Numbered from the stretch's first letter, positions 23,690 to 32,841 are shown. The stretch: DNA of 39,141 nt from an uncultured Thermoleophilia bacterium (GCA_947258365.1 CAMYIK010000002.1:1-39141), one strand, 5' to 3'. Translations and numbers: made by a program. Notes: a model not told the origin generated them from the sequence alone.

Positions 23690-24580
23690 GTGGGTACATC
23701 CACCCGTGCGGCGACTCCCGCAACCGGTCTGGCGATCGTCCCCGCCCTCCTGCGGTTGGTGCGGTTCAGCCATACGATCTTCGCCCTGCCGTTCGCCCTC
23801 GCCGGCGCCCTGCTGGCCGAGCTCGCGTTCCCGGGCGCCGTTCGCCTGCTCTGGATTCTGGTCGCCATGGTCGGGGCGCGGACCGCCGCAATGGCGATGA
23901 ACCGCCTCATCGACGCCCGAATCGATGCCCTCAATCCGCGCACGGCGGGTCGGGAACTGCCGTCCGGGCAGGTGTCGCGCGGCCACGTCATCGCTCTGGC
24001 GCTCGTCGGCATCGTGCTTTTGCTGGTCGCCGTCAGCCAGCTGCCGGAGATCACGTGGTACCTCTGGCCGATTCCCGTGGCGCTGTTTGTGATCTACCCC
24101 TACGCCAAGCGGTTCACGTGGGCGTGTCACCTGATCCTCGGGGTGGCGATCGGACTGGCTCCCGTAGCCGGCTGGATTGCCGTCACTGGCAGCTTCGGTA
24201 CCGGTGGAGTCCTCTTAGGACTCGCGGTCGCGACATGGATTGCCGGCTTCGACGTCATCTACGCCCTGCTGGATCGGGAATTCGACCGAGCCCATCGAGT
24301 GCATTCGATTCCCGCGCGGTTTGGCACCCGAGCCGCACTGTGGATGTCACGGGGACTCCACGCGCTGACTATCGTCTTGCTGCTCGCGGCGGGTGCCGTG
24401 TCTGACGCGAACGGGTGGTACTTCGCGGGAGTCGCCGTCTGTGCGGCCATCCTCGTCTACGAACACGCGACGGCGAACCCGGCCGACCAACAGGCGATTC
24501 AGCGCGCGTTTGGAACCGCGAACATGATGATCGCGGTCGTCTTTTTCGCAGCGGTCGTTCTGGCCGTCCTCACCGCATGA
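23690..24580 (+). CDS. mqnP: UbiA-family polyprenyltransferase, MqnP-like (menaquinone, futalosine route)
   Basis: Integral-membrane prenyltransferase of 296 aa that attaches the polyprenyl tail to an aromatic quinone precursor. The first Mg-diphosphate motif is NRLIDARIDALNPRTAGREL and the second is LLDREFDRAHRVHSIPARFG. The NPRTAGREL and HSIPARFG blocks are typical of UbiA-like MqnP proteins rather than of MenA. About eight helices. The start is a GTG 6 nt after a TAGGCT box. It overlaps ccmA by ATGA, tying quinone synthesis to cytochrome c assembly. The MqnP call is by motif resemblance; no other mqn gene is in the window. Confidence 0.78.
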   Translation: MGTSTRAATPATGLAIVPALLRLVRFSHTIFALPFALAGALLAELAFPGAVRLLWILVAMVGARTAAMAMNRLIDARIDALNPRTAGRELPSGQVSRGHVIALALVGIVLLLVAVSQLPEITWYLWPIPVALFVIYPYAKRFTWACHLILGVAIGLAPVAGWIAVTGSFGTGGVLLGLAVATWIAGFDVIYALLDREFDRAHRVHSIPARFGTRAALWMSRGLHALTIVLLLAAGAVSDANGWYFAGVAVCAAILVYEHATANPADQQAIQRAFGTANMMIAVVFFAAVVLAVLTA

Positions 24581-25272
24581 GCGACGCGATGATCGAGGCG
24601 GAGGGGCTCGTCCGCCGGTTCGACGCCAGAGCCGCTCTCAACGGTCTGTCGCTGACTCTCGACGCGGGCGAAGTCCTCGCGCTGATCGGACCGAATGGCG
24701 CGGGCAAGACGACGTTGCTGCGTGTCATCGCAGGATTGCTGCGTCCCGATGAGGGCGCCATCGCTGTGGGCGGACACGAATACCCGGACAAACGACAGGC
24801 CGCCCGCCCGCTGATCGGTTACCTCGGCCACGATCCGCTGGTCTACCTCGACTTGACCGCGGCCCAGAACCTCGAATTCTACGCCGACCTCTATGGAGCG
24901 CCCACCGACAGGGTGCTGAGCGGCTTGGAGCGCGTCGGATTGCTTGCACGCGCGTACGACCCGGTTCGCACCTTCAGTCGCGGCATGGTGCAACGTCTCG
25001 CGCTTGCGCGATTGATGATGCACGACCCTCGACTTCTCCTGCTCGACGAACCATTCGCGGGTCTGGACGCGGCGGGCACCGAGTTGCTCGAGTCGGTGCT
25101 GCGAGATCTTGGTGACACTCGTGGAGTGGTGCTGGTGACCCACGACATGGCGATCGCCGCCCGTCACGCCACCCGGGTAGTCGGACTTCGGGCGGGGGCG
25201 GTCGCCTTCGAGGCGCTCGGCCCAGTCGGACATGAAGAGCTCGTTCAACGGTACAGCGAGGTGATCTCGTGA
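24577..25272 (+). CDS. ccmA: Heme exporter ATP-binding protein CcmA
   Basis: ABC ATPase (231 aa) of the CcmABCD system that drives release of heme-loaded CcmE. Walker A is GPNGAGKTT, the signature loop is the divergent FSRGMVQRLALAR typical of CcmA, and Walker B is LLLLDEPFAGLD followed by the H-loop VTHD. The ATG at 24577 overlaps the mqnP stop; the frame extends further upstream only as a shadow of mqnP. It ends with a GTGA overlap with ccmB. Confidence 0.92.
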   Translation: MSDAMIEAEGLVRRFDARAALNGLSLTLDAGEVLALIGPNGAGKTTLLRVIAGLLRPDEGAIAVGGHEYPDKRQAARPLIGYLGHDPLVYLDLTAAQNLEFYADLYGAPTDRVLSGLERVGLLARAYDPVRTFSRGMVQRLALARLMMHDPRLLLLDEPFAGLDAAGTELLESVLRDLGDTRGVVLVTHDMAIAARHATRVVGLRAGAVAFEALGPVGHEELVQRYSEVIS

Positions 25273-25955
25273 CGGCGGCTTCACGACAGTTCCGGGCGCT
25301 GCTGCTGAAGGACCTGCGCCTCGAGCTTCGTACGCGGCAAACCGCTATCGCCATGGTGCTGTTCGCCGTGGTGGCCATGATGGCCTTTCAATTCGGGTTC
25401 GGCTTTCGGGTCGATGACACGACGCCGCTTGCCGGGGGGATCCTGTGGGCGACCCTGGCGCTTACCGCCGTATTGGGGGTGGGTCGAAGCTTCGTCCCAG
25501 AGCGCGAACAAAGAGTTCTCGACGGCCTTCTGCTTGCGCCCGTGTCGCGCAACTTGCTGCTGGTCGCGCGCGCCGCATCGGTCTTCGTCTATCTCGTGGT
25601 GGTGGAGGTGATCACGGTCCCGCTGGTGACCGTCTTCTTCGTCCAGGATCCTGCAGCGACGGATTTCGCCCTGATCGCCGTCGTGTGCGTCGCGGCGAAC
25701 TTCGGGATTTCGATTCTGGGGTCGTTGCTTGCCGCTATGGCCGTGTTCTCGCGCGCCAGAGAGTTGCTGCTACCGGTTCTCTTCCTCCCTGCGCTACTGC
25801 CGGTCATCATCGCCTCGGCGGGGGCCACTCACGCCGTTTTGGGAGTGTCGAACGACATGCCCGAGTATCAGGGATACGTCCTGTTCCTCCTGGTGTATGC
25901 CGTAATCTTCGCTTTGGTCGCGTACGCGACATATGACCATGTCTTTGATGACTGA
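25269..25955 (+). CDS. ccmB: Heme exporter permease CcmB
   Basis: Six-helix permease of 228 aa with the CcmB N-terminal pattern LLLKDLRLELRTRQ and the conserved segment GRSFVPEREQRVLDGLLLAPVS. It pairs with CcmA. The GTG start overlaps ccmA (GTGA). Its 3' end overlaps the ccmC start region by up to 23 bp. Confidence 0.9.
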   Translation: MTAASRQFRALLLKDLRLELRTRQTAIAMVLFAVVAMMAFQFGFGFRVDDTTPLAGGILWATLALTAVLGVGRSFVPEREQRVLDGLLLAPVSRNLLLVARAASVFVYLVVVEVITVPLVTVFFVQDPAATDFALIAVVCVAANFGISILGSLLAAMAVFSRARELLLPVLFLPALLPVIIASAGATHAVLGVSNDMPEYQGYVLFLLVYAVIFALVAYATYDHVFDD

Positions 25956-26649
25956 AACCGGCCCAGGCCGCTCGATCGCCCTCTGGGGAACCCTGACCGC
26001 AGTGCTCAGCACGGCGGCGATTGTCGGCGCATTCCTCGTGGCGCCGGAGGATGCCGACCAAGGCATCATCCAGCGCATCTTCTACTTCCACGTCGCGATC
26101 GCGATCACATCGATGGTGGCCTTCGCGGTGGCCTTCGTGGCCGGAGTGCTCTACTTGCGCAAGCGCGAGCGGCGCTTCGATGAGATCGGCGTGGTCTCGA
26201 TCGGTCTTGGGGTGCTCTTCTCGGCACTCACCGTGCTGACCGGCTCGATCTGGGCAAAAGCCTCGTGGGGCATTTGGTGGCAGTGGTCCGACCCGCGCCT
26301 GGTGACGTACGCAATCGTCGTGTTGCTCTACGTGTCGTACTTCATGCTGCGTTCGTCCGTGGATGGGGAACGCCAAGCCCGCTACAGCGCCATCTTCTCC
26401 GTGGTTGCGTTCGCGTCGGTGCCCTTGTCGTTCTACGCCGTACGAGTGGCTCAGTCATTCATTCATCCCGTCGTCTTTACCCAGAGCGGCGCGAACATGC
26501 CGAACACCATGCTGGTGTGGTTCGTCGTCAGCCAGGTCGCGATGCTCTGCCTGTTCATCACCCTCTTGAAGCTCGAGCTGCTCCAGCGTCGAGTTGATCA
26601 GGCCCTCGGGGAGCTCAAGCTCCGCCTCGAGGCCTCGCGGCCGGTCTGA
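25933..26649 (+). CDS. ccmC: Heme handling membrane protein CcmC
   Basis: Six-helix protein of the heme-handling family that delivers heme to CcmE. The tryptophan-rich signature WGIWWQWSDPRLVTYAI is present, and flanking histidines occur in YFHVAIAI and SFIHPVVF. Three in-frame ATGs at 25933, 25939 and 25948 are possible; I give the first (238 aa), though the third is as likely. It is followed 2 bp later by ccmD. Confidence 0.93.
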   Translation: MTMSLMTETGPGRSIALWGTLTAVLSTAAIVGAFLVAPEDADQGIIQRIFYFHVAIAITSMVAFAVAFVAGVLYLRKRERRFDEIGVVSIGLGVLFSALTVLTGSIWAKASWGIWWQWSDPRLVTYAIVVLLYVSYFMLRSSVDGERQARYSAIFSVVAFASVPLSFYAVRVAQSFIHPVVFTQSGANMPNTMLVWFVVSQVAMLCLFITLLKLELLQRRVDQALGELKLRLEASRPV

Positions 26650-26651
26650 AC

Positions 26652-26825
26652 GTGTCGTCCGGGGCAGACTTCGTTATCGCCGTGTACGCGGTGATCTGGT
26701 TCGTGCTCTTGATGTACGTCGTCCTGCTGGCATCGCGCACCGCTCGCCTCTCGCGCCAAGTCGAGCTTCTTTCGCGCTTAACGGGTCTCCACGACGAGGA
26801 CGACGAGGATGCAGGCGCACCCTGA
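26652..26825 (+). CDS. ccmD: CcmD-like small membrane protein
   Basis: A 57-aa frame beginning at GTG, 2 bp after the ccmC stop. It has one N-terminal helix (FVIAVYAVIWFVLLMYVVLL) followed by a basic, coiled-coil-like stretch (RTARLSRQVELLSRL) and an acidic tail (DEDDEDAG). This size, topology and position after CcmC are exactly those of CcmD, which stabilises the CcmABC-CcmE interaction. CcmE, CcmF, CcmG and CcmH are not in the window. Confidence 0.8.
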   Translation: MSSGADFVIAVYAVIWFVLLMYVVLLASRTARLSRQVELLSRLTGLHDEDDEDAGAP

Positions 26826-26880
26826 AGGGACGTAATTCATCTGCAATGCCGTCGTGGGTCCTTCTAAAGTGGGAGAGGAC

Positions 26881-27546
26881 GTGACCTCCCCGGAGGGTGG
26901 CCAAACCACGCCCCGGCGGCCCAGACTCCCCGTCATGTTGGATATCGGCGATCGGCGATGCCTCGTCATCGGTGGCGGTGACGTTGGCGCCGAGAGAGCA
27001 CGAACTCTGAAAGAACACGGAGCGCGAGTGACCGTAGTCAGCCCGGAGATGTCGGCCCGAATGGCCGAGATGCTCTTGGCGGGTGACGTCGAGGAGCATC
27101 ATGCTCGCCCGTATGACGCCGGCGACGTCGATGGCTGCGCTCTGGTCGTCGCCGCGACGGAAGACCCTGCCGTGAACGCCACGGTGGCGGCAGCCGCCGC
27201 TGAGCGGCGCGTGCCCTGCAACGTCGCGGGCGCGGGCGCGCGGGGTGACGTCGTGCTTCCGGCTGCCGTCTCCCGCGGGCCGCTTACCCTCACGGTTTCT
27301 ACCGCGGGAGCGAGCCCCCGCCTAGCACGGCTCCTGCGCGATCGCATCGGTGCCCAGTACGACGAGGCCTGGGGTGAGCTCGTCGAGTTGATCGGGGAGC
27401 TCCGGGCGGACATCGAGCGCGCGCCGGAGGAGACTCGGGACGCTTTGGTAGGCAGGATGTTGGATGGGCCGGCAGTGGCGATGCTCGCTGGAGGAGCCGA
27501 TCGGGAGCGCGTACGCGCCGCCCTTCGACGGGAGCTTGAGCGATGA
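26881..27546 (+). CDS. Precorrin-2 dehydrogenase (CysG N-terminal/Met8p-like)
   Basis: NAD-dependent dehydrogenase converting precorrin-2 to sirohydrochlorin, first step of the siroheme branch. A Rossmann motif (CLVIGGGDVGAERARTL) opens the domain. VVAATEDPAVN and the block LPAAVSRGPLTLTVSTAGASPRLARLLRDRI then match the family. I choose the GTG at 26881 (221 aa) because GGGAGAGG lies just upstream; GTGs at 26854 and 26869 would extend it. It overlaps hemA by ATGA. A distal sirohydrochlorin ferrochelatase activity cannot be judged. Confidence 0.85.
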   Translation: MTSPEGGQTTPRRPRLPVMLDIGDRRCLVIGGGDVGAERARTLKEHGARVTVVSPEMSARMAEMLLAGDVEEHHARPYDAGDVDGCALVVAATEDPAVNATVAAAAAERRVPCNVAGAGARGDVVLPAAVSRGPLTLTVSTAGASPRLARLLRDRIGAQYDEAWGELVELIGELRADIERAPEETRDALVGRMLDGPAVAMLAGGADRERVRAALRRELER

Positions 27547-28814
27547 ATGTGATCATGCTCGGGATCTCACATAAGACGGCGCCGGTCGAGCTACGCGAGA
27601 AGGCGGCGCTCTCGGACTCGGCCGCTCGCGCCATGCTCGCCGACATCACCGCCAGTGAATTCGTGACCGAGGCGGCGGCGCTATCCACATGCAACCGCAT
27701 CGAGATCTATCTCGCCTCAGCGGACCCGCCTTCGGCCGAGGCGATCGCGACCGAAGCGCTGGTGCGCCATACGAACGTCTCCGCCGACAGGTTCGGCTGT
27801 GCCCGATACGTCTTGCGCGATGACCAGGCGGCATCCCACCTCTACCGGGTGGCCGCGAGCCTCGACTCGATGGTGCTCGGAGAGTCGGAGATCCAGGGTC
27901 AGGTCCTCGACGCGTGGGAGCGCGGAATGGCGCTCGACGCCGTTGGCCCCCAGCTCAACCGCCTCTTTCGAGGCGCTCTGGAGGTCGGCAAACAGGTTCG
28001 GTCCGATACGAGGATCGGCCGTGGCGCCGTCTCGGTGTCGTCCGTGGCGGTCGATCTGGCGCGCCAGACGATCGGTGAGCTTGCGAGCAGCACGGTGCTG
28101 GTGCTCGGCGCCGGGCAGATGGCCGAGGCCACGACCCGCGCTTTGGTCGAACAGGGGGCGGCGCACGTCGTCGTCGCCAACCGCACGGAGGGCACCGCGC
28201 ATTCCTTGGCTCGTCGCGTCGGCGGGCGCGGCGTGGCGTTGGCGGACGTAGGGCCGGAGCTGACCACCGCCGACATCGTCATCTCCTCCACCGATGCCCC
28301 TCACACGGTGCTGAGGCGCGAGGATCTCGAACGGGGCATCGGAGGGCGTGGAGACCGCCCTATGGTGCTGATCGATATCTCCGTGCCGCGCGATCTGGAT
28401 CCTCGGATCGGCTCCTTGCCGGGTGTGACCTTGCACGACATCGACGACCTCCAGCGCGTCGTGGAGGACAACCTCAATGGTCGCCGTGCCGAGGCAGAAC
28501 GCGGTGAGTCCATCGTCAACGACGCGGTCGTCGACTACGCCGCCTGGCGGGCGAACCTCACCGCCACGCCGACCATCCGTTCGCTCCGTGAGCGCGCCGA
28601 GCGCATCCGGCAGGCGGAAATCGAGCGAGTGCGCTCACGGATGGAGACACTCTCCGACGAGGATCGCGAGCTGATGGAGTCGGTGAGCAAGGGGATCCTC
28701 AACACCCTGCTGCACGATCCTACGGTCCGCGTCCAAGAGGCCGTTCGCTCAGGTGACGGGACAGCGTACCTCGAAAGCCTTCGCCACCTCTTCGACCTCG
28801 ACTCAGAGGACTGA
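27543..28814 (+). CDS. hemA: Glutamyl-tRNA reductase
   Basis: First committed step of C5-pathway tetrapyrrole synthesis: reduces glutamyl-tRNA to glutamate-1-semialdehyde. The N-terminal GISHKTAPVELREK motif and catalytic C50 (STCNRIEIYLA) are present, then the NADPH Rossmann domain (VLGAGQMAEATTRAL) and the helical dimerisation domain. 423 aa is normal. ATG start overlaps the precorrin-2 dehydrogenase stop. hemC follows after 14 bp. Confidence 0.96.
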   Translation: MNVIMLGISHKTAPVELREKAALSDSAARAMLADITASEFVTEAAALSTCNRIEIYLASADPPSAEAIATEALVRHTNVSADRFGCARYVLRDDQAASHLYRVAASLDSMVLGESEIQGQVLDAWERGMALDAVGPQLNRLFRGALEVGKQVRSDTRIGRGAVSVSSVAVDLARQTIGELASSTVLVLGAGQMAEATTRALVEQGAAHVVVANRTEGTAHSLARRVGGRGVALADVGPELTTADIVISSTDAPHTVLRREDLERGIGGRGDRPMVLIDISVPRDLDPRIGSLPGVTLHDIDDLQRVVEDNLNGRRAEAERGESIVNDAVVDYAAWRANLTATPTIRSLRERAERIRQAEIERVRSRMETLSDEDRELMESVSKGILNTLLHDPTVRVQEAVRSGDGTAYLESLRHLFDLDSED

Positions 28815-28828
28815 ACCTCCTGGCCATC

Positions 28829-29695
28829 GTGCTCGCCACCCGGCGGTCCGATCTCGCCGTGGCGCAGACAGGGCTGGTCGCCGATCGCATCCGTGCTCTC
28901 GGGCACGACGTCGAGCTGTTGCCACTGACGACTACGGGAGACCGCTGGAGCGCCAGTGGCGACTCGTCCCCACCTGACAAGGGCATGTTCGTCAAGGAAC
29001 TCGAGCGCGCTTTGCTCGACGGTGACGCCCATCTCGCCGTTCACTCCGCAAAGGACATCCCCGCGGAGATGCCGGAGGGTCTCGGGCTGGTTGGAGTACC
29101 TCCCAGGGCCGACGCGCGCGACGTGGTCATCGGCGCTCCTGGCGGCCTGTTGGCCCTGCCGCCCGGTGCCCGGGTTGCGACCGGCAGCCCGCGGCGCGCG
29201 GCGCAGATCGAAGAAGCCCGCCCCGATCTCGAGATCGTCGACATCCGTGGCAACGTGCCAACCCGGCTCAAGAAGCTCGAGGACGGCCTGGCCGACGCGC
29301 TGGTCATCGCCGCTGCGGGATTGGAGCGGTTGGGCCTCGGCGTTGCCCGAGCGCCGCTGCCCGTGGAGCTGTCAACGCCGGCACCGGGTCAGGGCTATCT
29401 CGCGCTTCAGGGGCGTCGGGGCGATCTTGAGGTGGCTGGGCTCGCGTCGAATCTCACTGAGGACGCGGATCGCCTCTGCCTGGATGCCGAGCGCGCCGTA
29501 CTTGTCGCCGTCGGCGGCGGCTGCCAGTCAGCGGTTGGCGCGTACTGCTCGGCCCTTGCGGGGGGCCGCTACTCGTTGACGGTCTACGTCCGACCCGAGG
29601 GCGCGACCATCGGCACACGGGCCGCCGTGGAGGGCGACGACGCCCGAACGCTCGCGGCAGAAGCCGTCGCGGCCCTCGACGACCCCGAGTCGTGA
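28829..29695 (+). CDS. hemC: Porphobilinogen deaminase (hydroxymethylbilane synthase)
   Basis: Polymerises four porphobilinogens to hydroxymethylbilane. The N-terminal ATRRSDLAVAQ, HSAKDIP and TGSPRRAAQ motifs are present. C232 (GGGCQSA) is the attachment site of the dipyrromethane cofactor. GTG start; 288 aa, slightly short because the C-terminal domain is compact. Its stop overlaps the next gene as GTGA. Confidence 0.95.
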   Translation: MLATRRSDLAVAQTGLVADRIRALGHDVELLPLTTTGDRWSASGDSSPPDKGMFVKELERALLDGDAHLAVHSAKDIPAEMPEGLGLVGVPPRADARDVVIGAPGGLLALPPGARVATGSPRRAAQIEEARPDLEIVDIRGNVPTRLKKLEDGLADALVIAAAGLERLGLGVARAPLPVELSTPAPGQGYLALQGRRGDLEVAGLASNLTEDADRLCLDAERAVLVAVGGGCQSAVGAYCSALAGGRYSLTVYVRPEGATIGTRAAVEGDDARTLAAEAVAALDDPES

Positions 29696-31194
29696 GCGGC
29701 AAAGTCTTCCTGGTCGGAGCGGGACCGGGTGACCCGGGTCTGCTGACGCTCCGCGGGCGTGAGCTGCTCGAGGCCGCCGATGTGGTCCTTCATGACCGCC
29801 TGGGCACCGCAAACGTACTGGCCTTCTGCTCGCCGGAGGCCCTCTTGGTCAACGCCGGCAAAGCTCCCGGCGACGTCGCGATGACCCAGGATCAGATCAA
29901 TGCCGCCTTGATCGAGCACGCGACAGCGGGCCGGATGGTGGTCCGCCTGAAGGGGGGCGACCCGTTCGTCTTCGGTCGGGGAAGCGAAGAGGCCGAAGCG
30001 CTTCTGGCGGCGGCCATCCCCTACGAGGTGGTACCCGGCATCACCAGCGCCATCGCGGCACCCGCGTACGCCGGAGTCCCGGTGACTCACCGCGGCATGG
30101 CCACCGCGTTCACCGTCGTGACAGGTCACGAGGACCCCGCCAAGCCCGAGACACAGACCGACTGGCGCTCTCTCGCCAAGGGCGGTGGCACGATCGTCGT
30201 GCTCATGGGAATGGGTCGCCTCGCGCGCATCACCGCCGAGCTTCAGGCGGGAGGGCGCCCCGCCACCGAACCTGTTGCCGTCGTGCAGTGGGGCACCACT
30301 ACTCGCCAGCGCTCGCTGCATGGGACGCTCGCGACCATTTCCGACCTGGCTGAGGACTTGGGGATCGGCTCTCCCGCGGTCGTCGTCGTCGGGCCCGTCG
30401 CGGCGAAGGGCGAGAAACTCGCATGGCGCGACGGGCCGCTTCAGGGCAAGAGCGTGGTCGTGACCCGAGCACGAGCCCAGGCCAGTGATTTGTCTGCCGA
30501 GCTCAGGATTCTGGGTGCGGAGGTCATCGAGCTCCCGACCATTCGTATCGCGCCGCTGCCGCCCGGCGAGGTTCGCGCCGCTATAGGCGAGATCGACGGG
30601 TACTCGATGCTGGTGCTGACGAGCGTGAACGGTGTGGACGGCCTCTTCGCTGCACTCGACGAGCGTGGGGAGGATGCGCGAGCCATTCCCGCTTCGACCA
30701 CGATCGTCGCGATCGGACCGGCCACGGCGGCGCGCCTGCGTGAGCGTGGAGTCCGGGCCGACATCGTGCCGGAGCGATTCGTCGCAGAAGGGATCTTGGA
30801 GGCACTCGAGGCGACCGAACTCGATGGTGCTCGCGTTCTGGTTGCGCGCGCGCGCGGTTCGCGGCCGGAGCTGGTGGACGGACTCCGCGCGCGCGGCGCT
30901 GACGTCAACGAGGTCCATCTCTACGAAGCCGTGGCTGAGCCAATGCGCGCAATGGAGCTCGAGCGGGCCCTTTCGGCCGACTACCTCACCTTCACCGCAT
31001 CCAGCACCGTTCGGCACCTCATGGAACAGCTTCCGGATGAGTCGCGTGCGCGCCTTGAGTCCAAGGTGATCAGCATCGGGCCGATCACGAGTCAGACGGC
31101 CCGGGACTTCGGCCTCGAGGTCGCGCGCGAAGCCGGGGAGCACACCATCCCCGGGCTCGTCGCCGAGCTGCTGGCCGACTCCGCCACAGGGTGA
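29692..31194 (+). CDS. Fused uroporphyrinogen-III C-methyltransferase (CobA) and uroporphyrinogen-III synthase (HemD)
   Basis: Bifunctional protein of 500 aa. Residues 1-250 are the SAM-dependent methyltransferase making precorrin-2 (VFLVGAGPGDPGLLTLRG, LKGGDPFVFGRGSEE). Residues about 255-495 are uroporphyrinogen-III synthase, closing the ring (VVVTRARAQASDLSAEL, FTASSTVRHL). This fusion is well known in actinobacteria and firmicutes. It feeds both heme and siroheme, and together with the precorrin-2 dehydrogenase upstream completes the route to sirohydrochlorin. GTG start overlaps hemC; the stop overlaps the SAM hydrolase gene. Confidence 0.94.
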   Translation: MSGKVFLVGAGPGDPGLLTLRGRELLEAADVVLHDRLGTANVLAFCSPEALLVNAGKAPGDVAMTQDQINAALIEHATAGRMVVRLKGGDPFVFGRGSEEAEALLAAAIPYEVVPGITSAIAAPAYAGVPVTHRGMATAFTVVTGHEDPAKPETQTDWRSLAKGGGTIVVLMGMGRLARITAELQAGGRPATEPVAVVQWGTTTRQRSLHGTLATISDLAEDLGIGSPAVVVVGPVAAKGEKLAWRDGPLQGKSVVVTRARAQASDLSAELRILGAEVIELPTIRIAPLPPGEVRAAIGEIDGYSMLVLTSVNGVDGLFAALDERGEDARAIPASTTIVAIGPATAARLRERGVRADIVPERFVAEGILEALEATELDGARVLVARARGSRPELVDGLRARGADVNEVHLYEAVAEPMRAMELERALSADYLTFTASSTVRHLMEQLPDESRARLESKVISIGPITSQTARDFGLEVAREAGEHTIPGLVAELLADSATG

Positions 31195-31973
31195 CCCGTC
31201 CGGTAAGCCTGCTCACCGACTACGGGCCGGGCACCGAGCATGTGGGGGCGCTGCACGCGGTCATCGCCGCCGCCTGTCCGGACGCGGATCGCGTCGATCT
31301 GGCTCACGACGTGCCGCCAGGCGACGTGCGGTGGGGCGCGCTAATGCTCGCGCGCCTGGTGCCACTGCTTCCCGGAGCCGTGACGGTGGCGGTCGTCGAT
31401 CCCGGTGTAGGAACCGACCGGGCGGCAATCGCCATCGAGCTGGCCGACGGCGGCGCCGCGGTGGGGCCGGACAACGGCCTGCTCTCGGGGTTGTTCCATA
31501 TGGCCGTTCGGGCGGCGCGGCTCACGGAGCCTCAGACCGCATCAGCGACCTTTCACGGCCGAGACGTCTTCGCGCCGGCCGCCGCCTGTCTGGCGGCAGG
31601 CTCTGGACTTGAAGACATCGGGACTCCCACCGAGCTGGCGCGGCTCATCACGCCGAAGTGGTCGACGGCCACGGCGCAGCCGGGTCACATCGACACCACC
31701 GTGATCGGTCGCGACCGCTTCGGCAATATCGCCCTCGACGGGGACGCGGAGCATCTCTCAGCCGCGCGCTTCACCCATGGAGACCGCGTCACGATCGCCG
31801 GCGCCGTCGGCGTCCACCAGGCCACCGTCGCGCGCACCTTCGCGGACGTCGCACCGACCCGGCTGCTGCTTTACGTGGATAGTGGCGGGCTGCTCTCACT
31901 CGCGGAGCGAGATGGAGATGCCCAGTCTCGCCTGGGCCTGCAAGTCGGTGCCAAACTCTCACTCACGGCCTAG
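31191..31973 (+). CDS. SAM hydrolase (SAM hydroxide adenosyltransferase, DUF62 family)
   Basis: A 260-aa member of the chlorinase/fluorinase-like family. It has the N-terminal LLTDYGPGTEHVGALH motif, then VVDPGVGTDR and GPDNGLL, which shape the SAM site. Family members with this pattern hydrolyse SAM to adenosine and methionine. The GTG start overlaps the CobA-HemD stop by GTGA, so it is co-translated with a SAM-consuming enzyme. Whether it adjusts SAM for tetrapyrrole methylation is inference. Confidence 0.85.
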   Translation: MTRPVSLLTDYGPGTEHVGALHAVIAAACPDADRVDLAHDVPPGDVRWGALMLARLVPLLPGAVTVAVVDPGVGTDRAAIAIELADGGAAVGPDNGLLSGLFHMAVRAARLTEPQTASATFHGRDVFAPAAACLAAGSGLEDIGTPTELARLITPKWSTATAQPGHIDTTVIGRDRFGNIALDGDAEHLSAARFTHGDRVTIAGAVGVHQATVARTFADVAPTRLLLYVDSGGLLSLAERDGDAQSRLGLQVGAKLSLTA

Positions 31974-32016
31974 TTCACGCGGCGAACGCGTTGGCTGCGC
32001 CGGCGAGCTCCGAGCG

Positions 32017-32841
32017 TCAGGATTGAGAGCGCACCACCAGCACTGAAGAGTCCGCTCCGTGCGCGACCCGCTCGGACACGCTTCCGAGGGCCGTCGCGCC
32101 GGTAAGTCCTCGGGCGCCCACGATCAGAAGGTCCGCGAAACCCGCGGCATCGGTAAGCCCTTTGACCGGCCGCGCCTTCGTCCAGTCCACAGGCAGCGGG
32201 GCCGCCCGTCGCGTGATCTCCTCGATTCCGTTGTCATCCCCCGCGGCGCAGAGGGCGTACCCGGTCGTTGCGCCGTTTGCCCGGGCGACGATCGACTTAG
32301 CCAGATCTAGTGCGACGAACGACTCGTTCGAGCCGTCGACGCCGACCACGATGCTGGCCGGGAATCTGGTCGGCTCGAACGGGCGACGGGCGACGAGCAC
32401 CGAGCAGGGAGCCTCGTGAAGGAGCTCCGTCACCGTGCTGCTGCGCGCGATTCCCACGAGGCGTGAGTAGCCATGGTCACCCAGCGCGAGCAGTTGGGCG
32501 TTCGTATCGATGGCCGTTTGATGAAGAGCGCCCAGGCCGACGTCGTCGATGACCCGCTGGGTGATCGTGGCTGGTGCGTCGAGCTGGGCTCGCATCGCTG
32601 AGAGCGATTCGCTCGCGTACTGCGCGAGGCGTTGGTTGGCCAACGGCGGGGCGCCCAGTTCCTGAAGCTCGCCTTCGTCAACGAGAGTTCGGGCGCCCCA
32701 ACGGTTGAGAAGGGCGAAATACGGGTCGGTCGCGGCAAGCAGCATGAGCGACCCGCCCGGGTCGGTAAGACGGCTCGCTTGACGACCCGCCTCGAAGCTG
32801 GAGCGCGTCCCATCGATTCCCGCGATGACTCTGTCGAACAC
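32017..32841 (-). CDS. Tandem universal stress protein (two Usp domains)
   Basis: A 274-aa protein made of two Usp (HUP-fold) domains, each about 135 residues. Domain 1 opens FDRVIAGIDGTRSS and ends SSTVTELLHEAPCSVLVARR. Domain 2 opens SIVVGVDGSNESFVA and ends GARGLTGATALGSVSERVAHGADSSVLVV, a somewhat shortened ATP-loop pattern. I choose the GTG at 32841, with GAGGAG 8 nt upstream; a TTG at 32847 lies only 2 nt from that site. A TACCCT box at 32877-32872 may be the -10. It is unrelated in operon terms to its neighbours. Confidence 0.88.
   Translation of the reverse strand: MFDRVIAGIDGTRSSFEAGRQASRLTDPGGSLMLLAATDPYFALLNRWGARTLVDEGELQELGAPPLANQRLAQYASESLSAMRAQLDAPATITQRVIDDVGLGALHQTAIDTNAQLLALGDHGYSRLVGIARSSTVTELLHEAPCSVLVARRPFEPTRFPASIVVGVDGSNESFVALDLAKSIVARANGATTGYALCAAGDDNGIEEITRRAAPLPVDWTKARPVKGLTDAAGFADLLIVGARGLTGATALGSVSERVAHGADSSVLVVRSQS

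Noticed and set aside
29584-31143. 519-codon open frame on the minus strand
   Set aside because: Antisense to the CobA-HemD fusion; composition is typical of a shadow frame.
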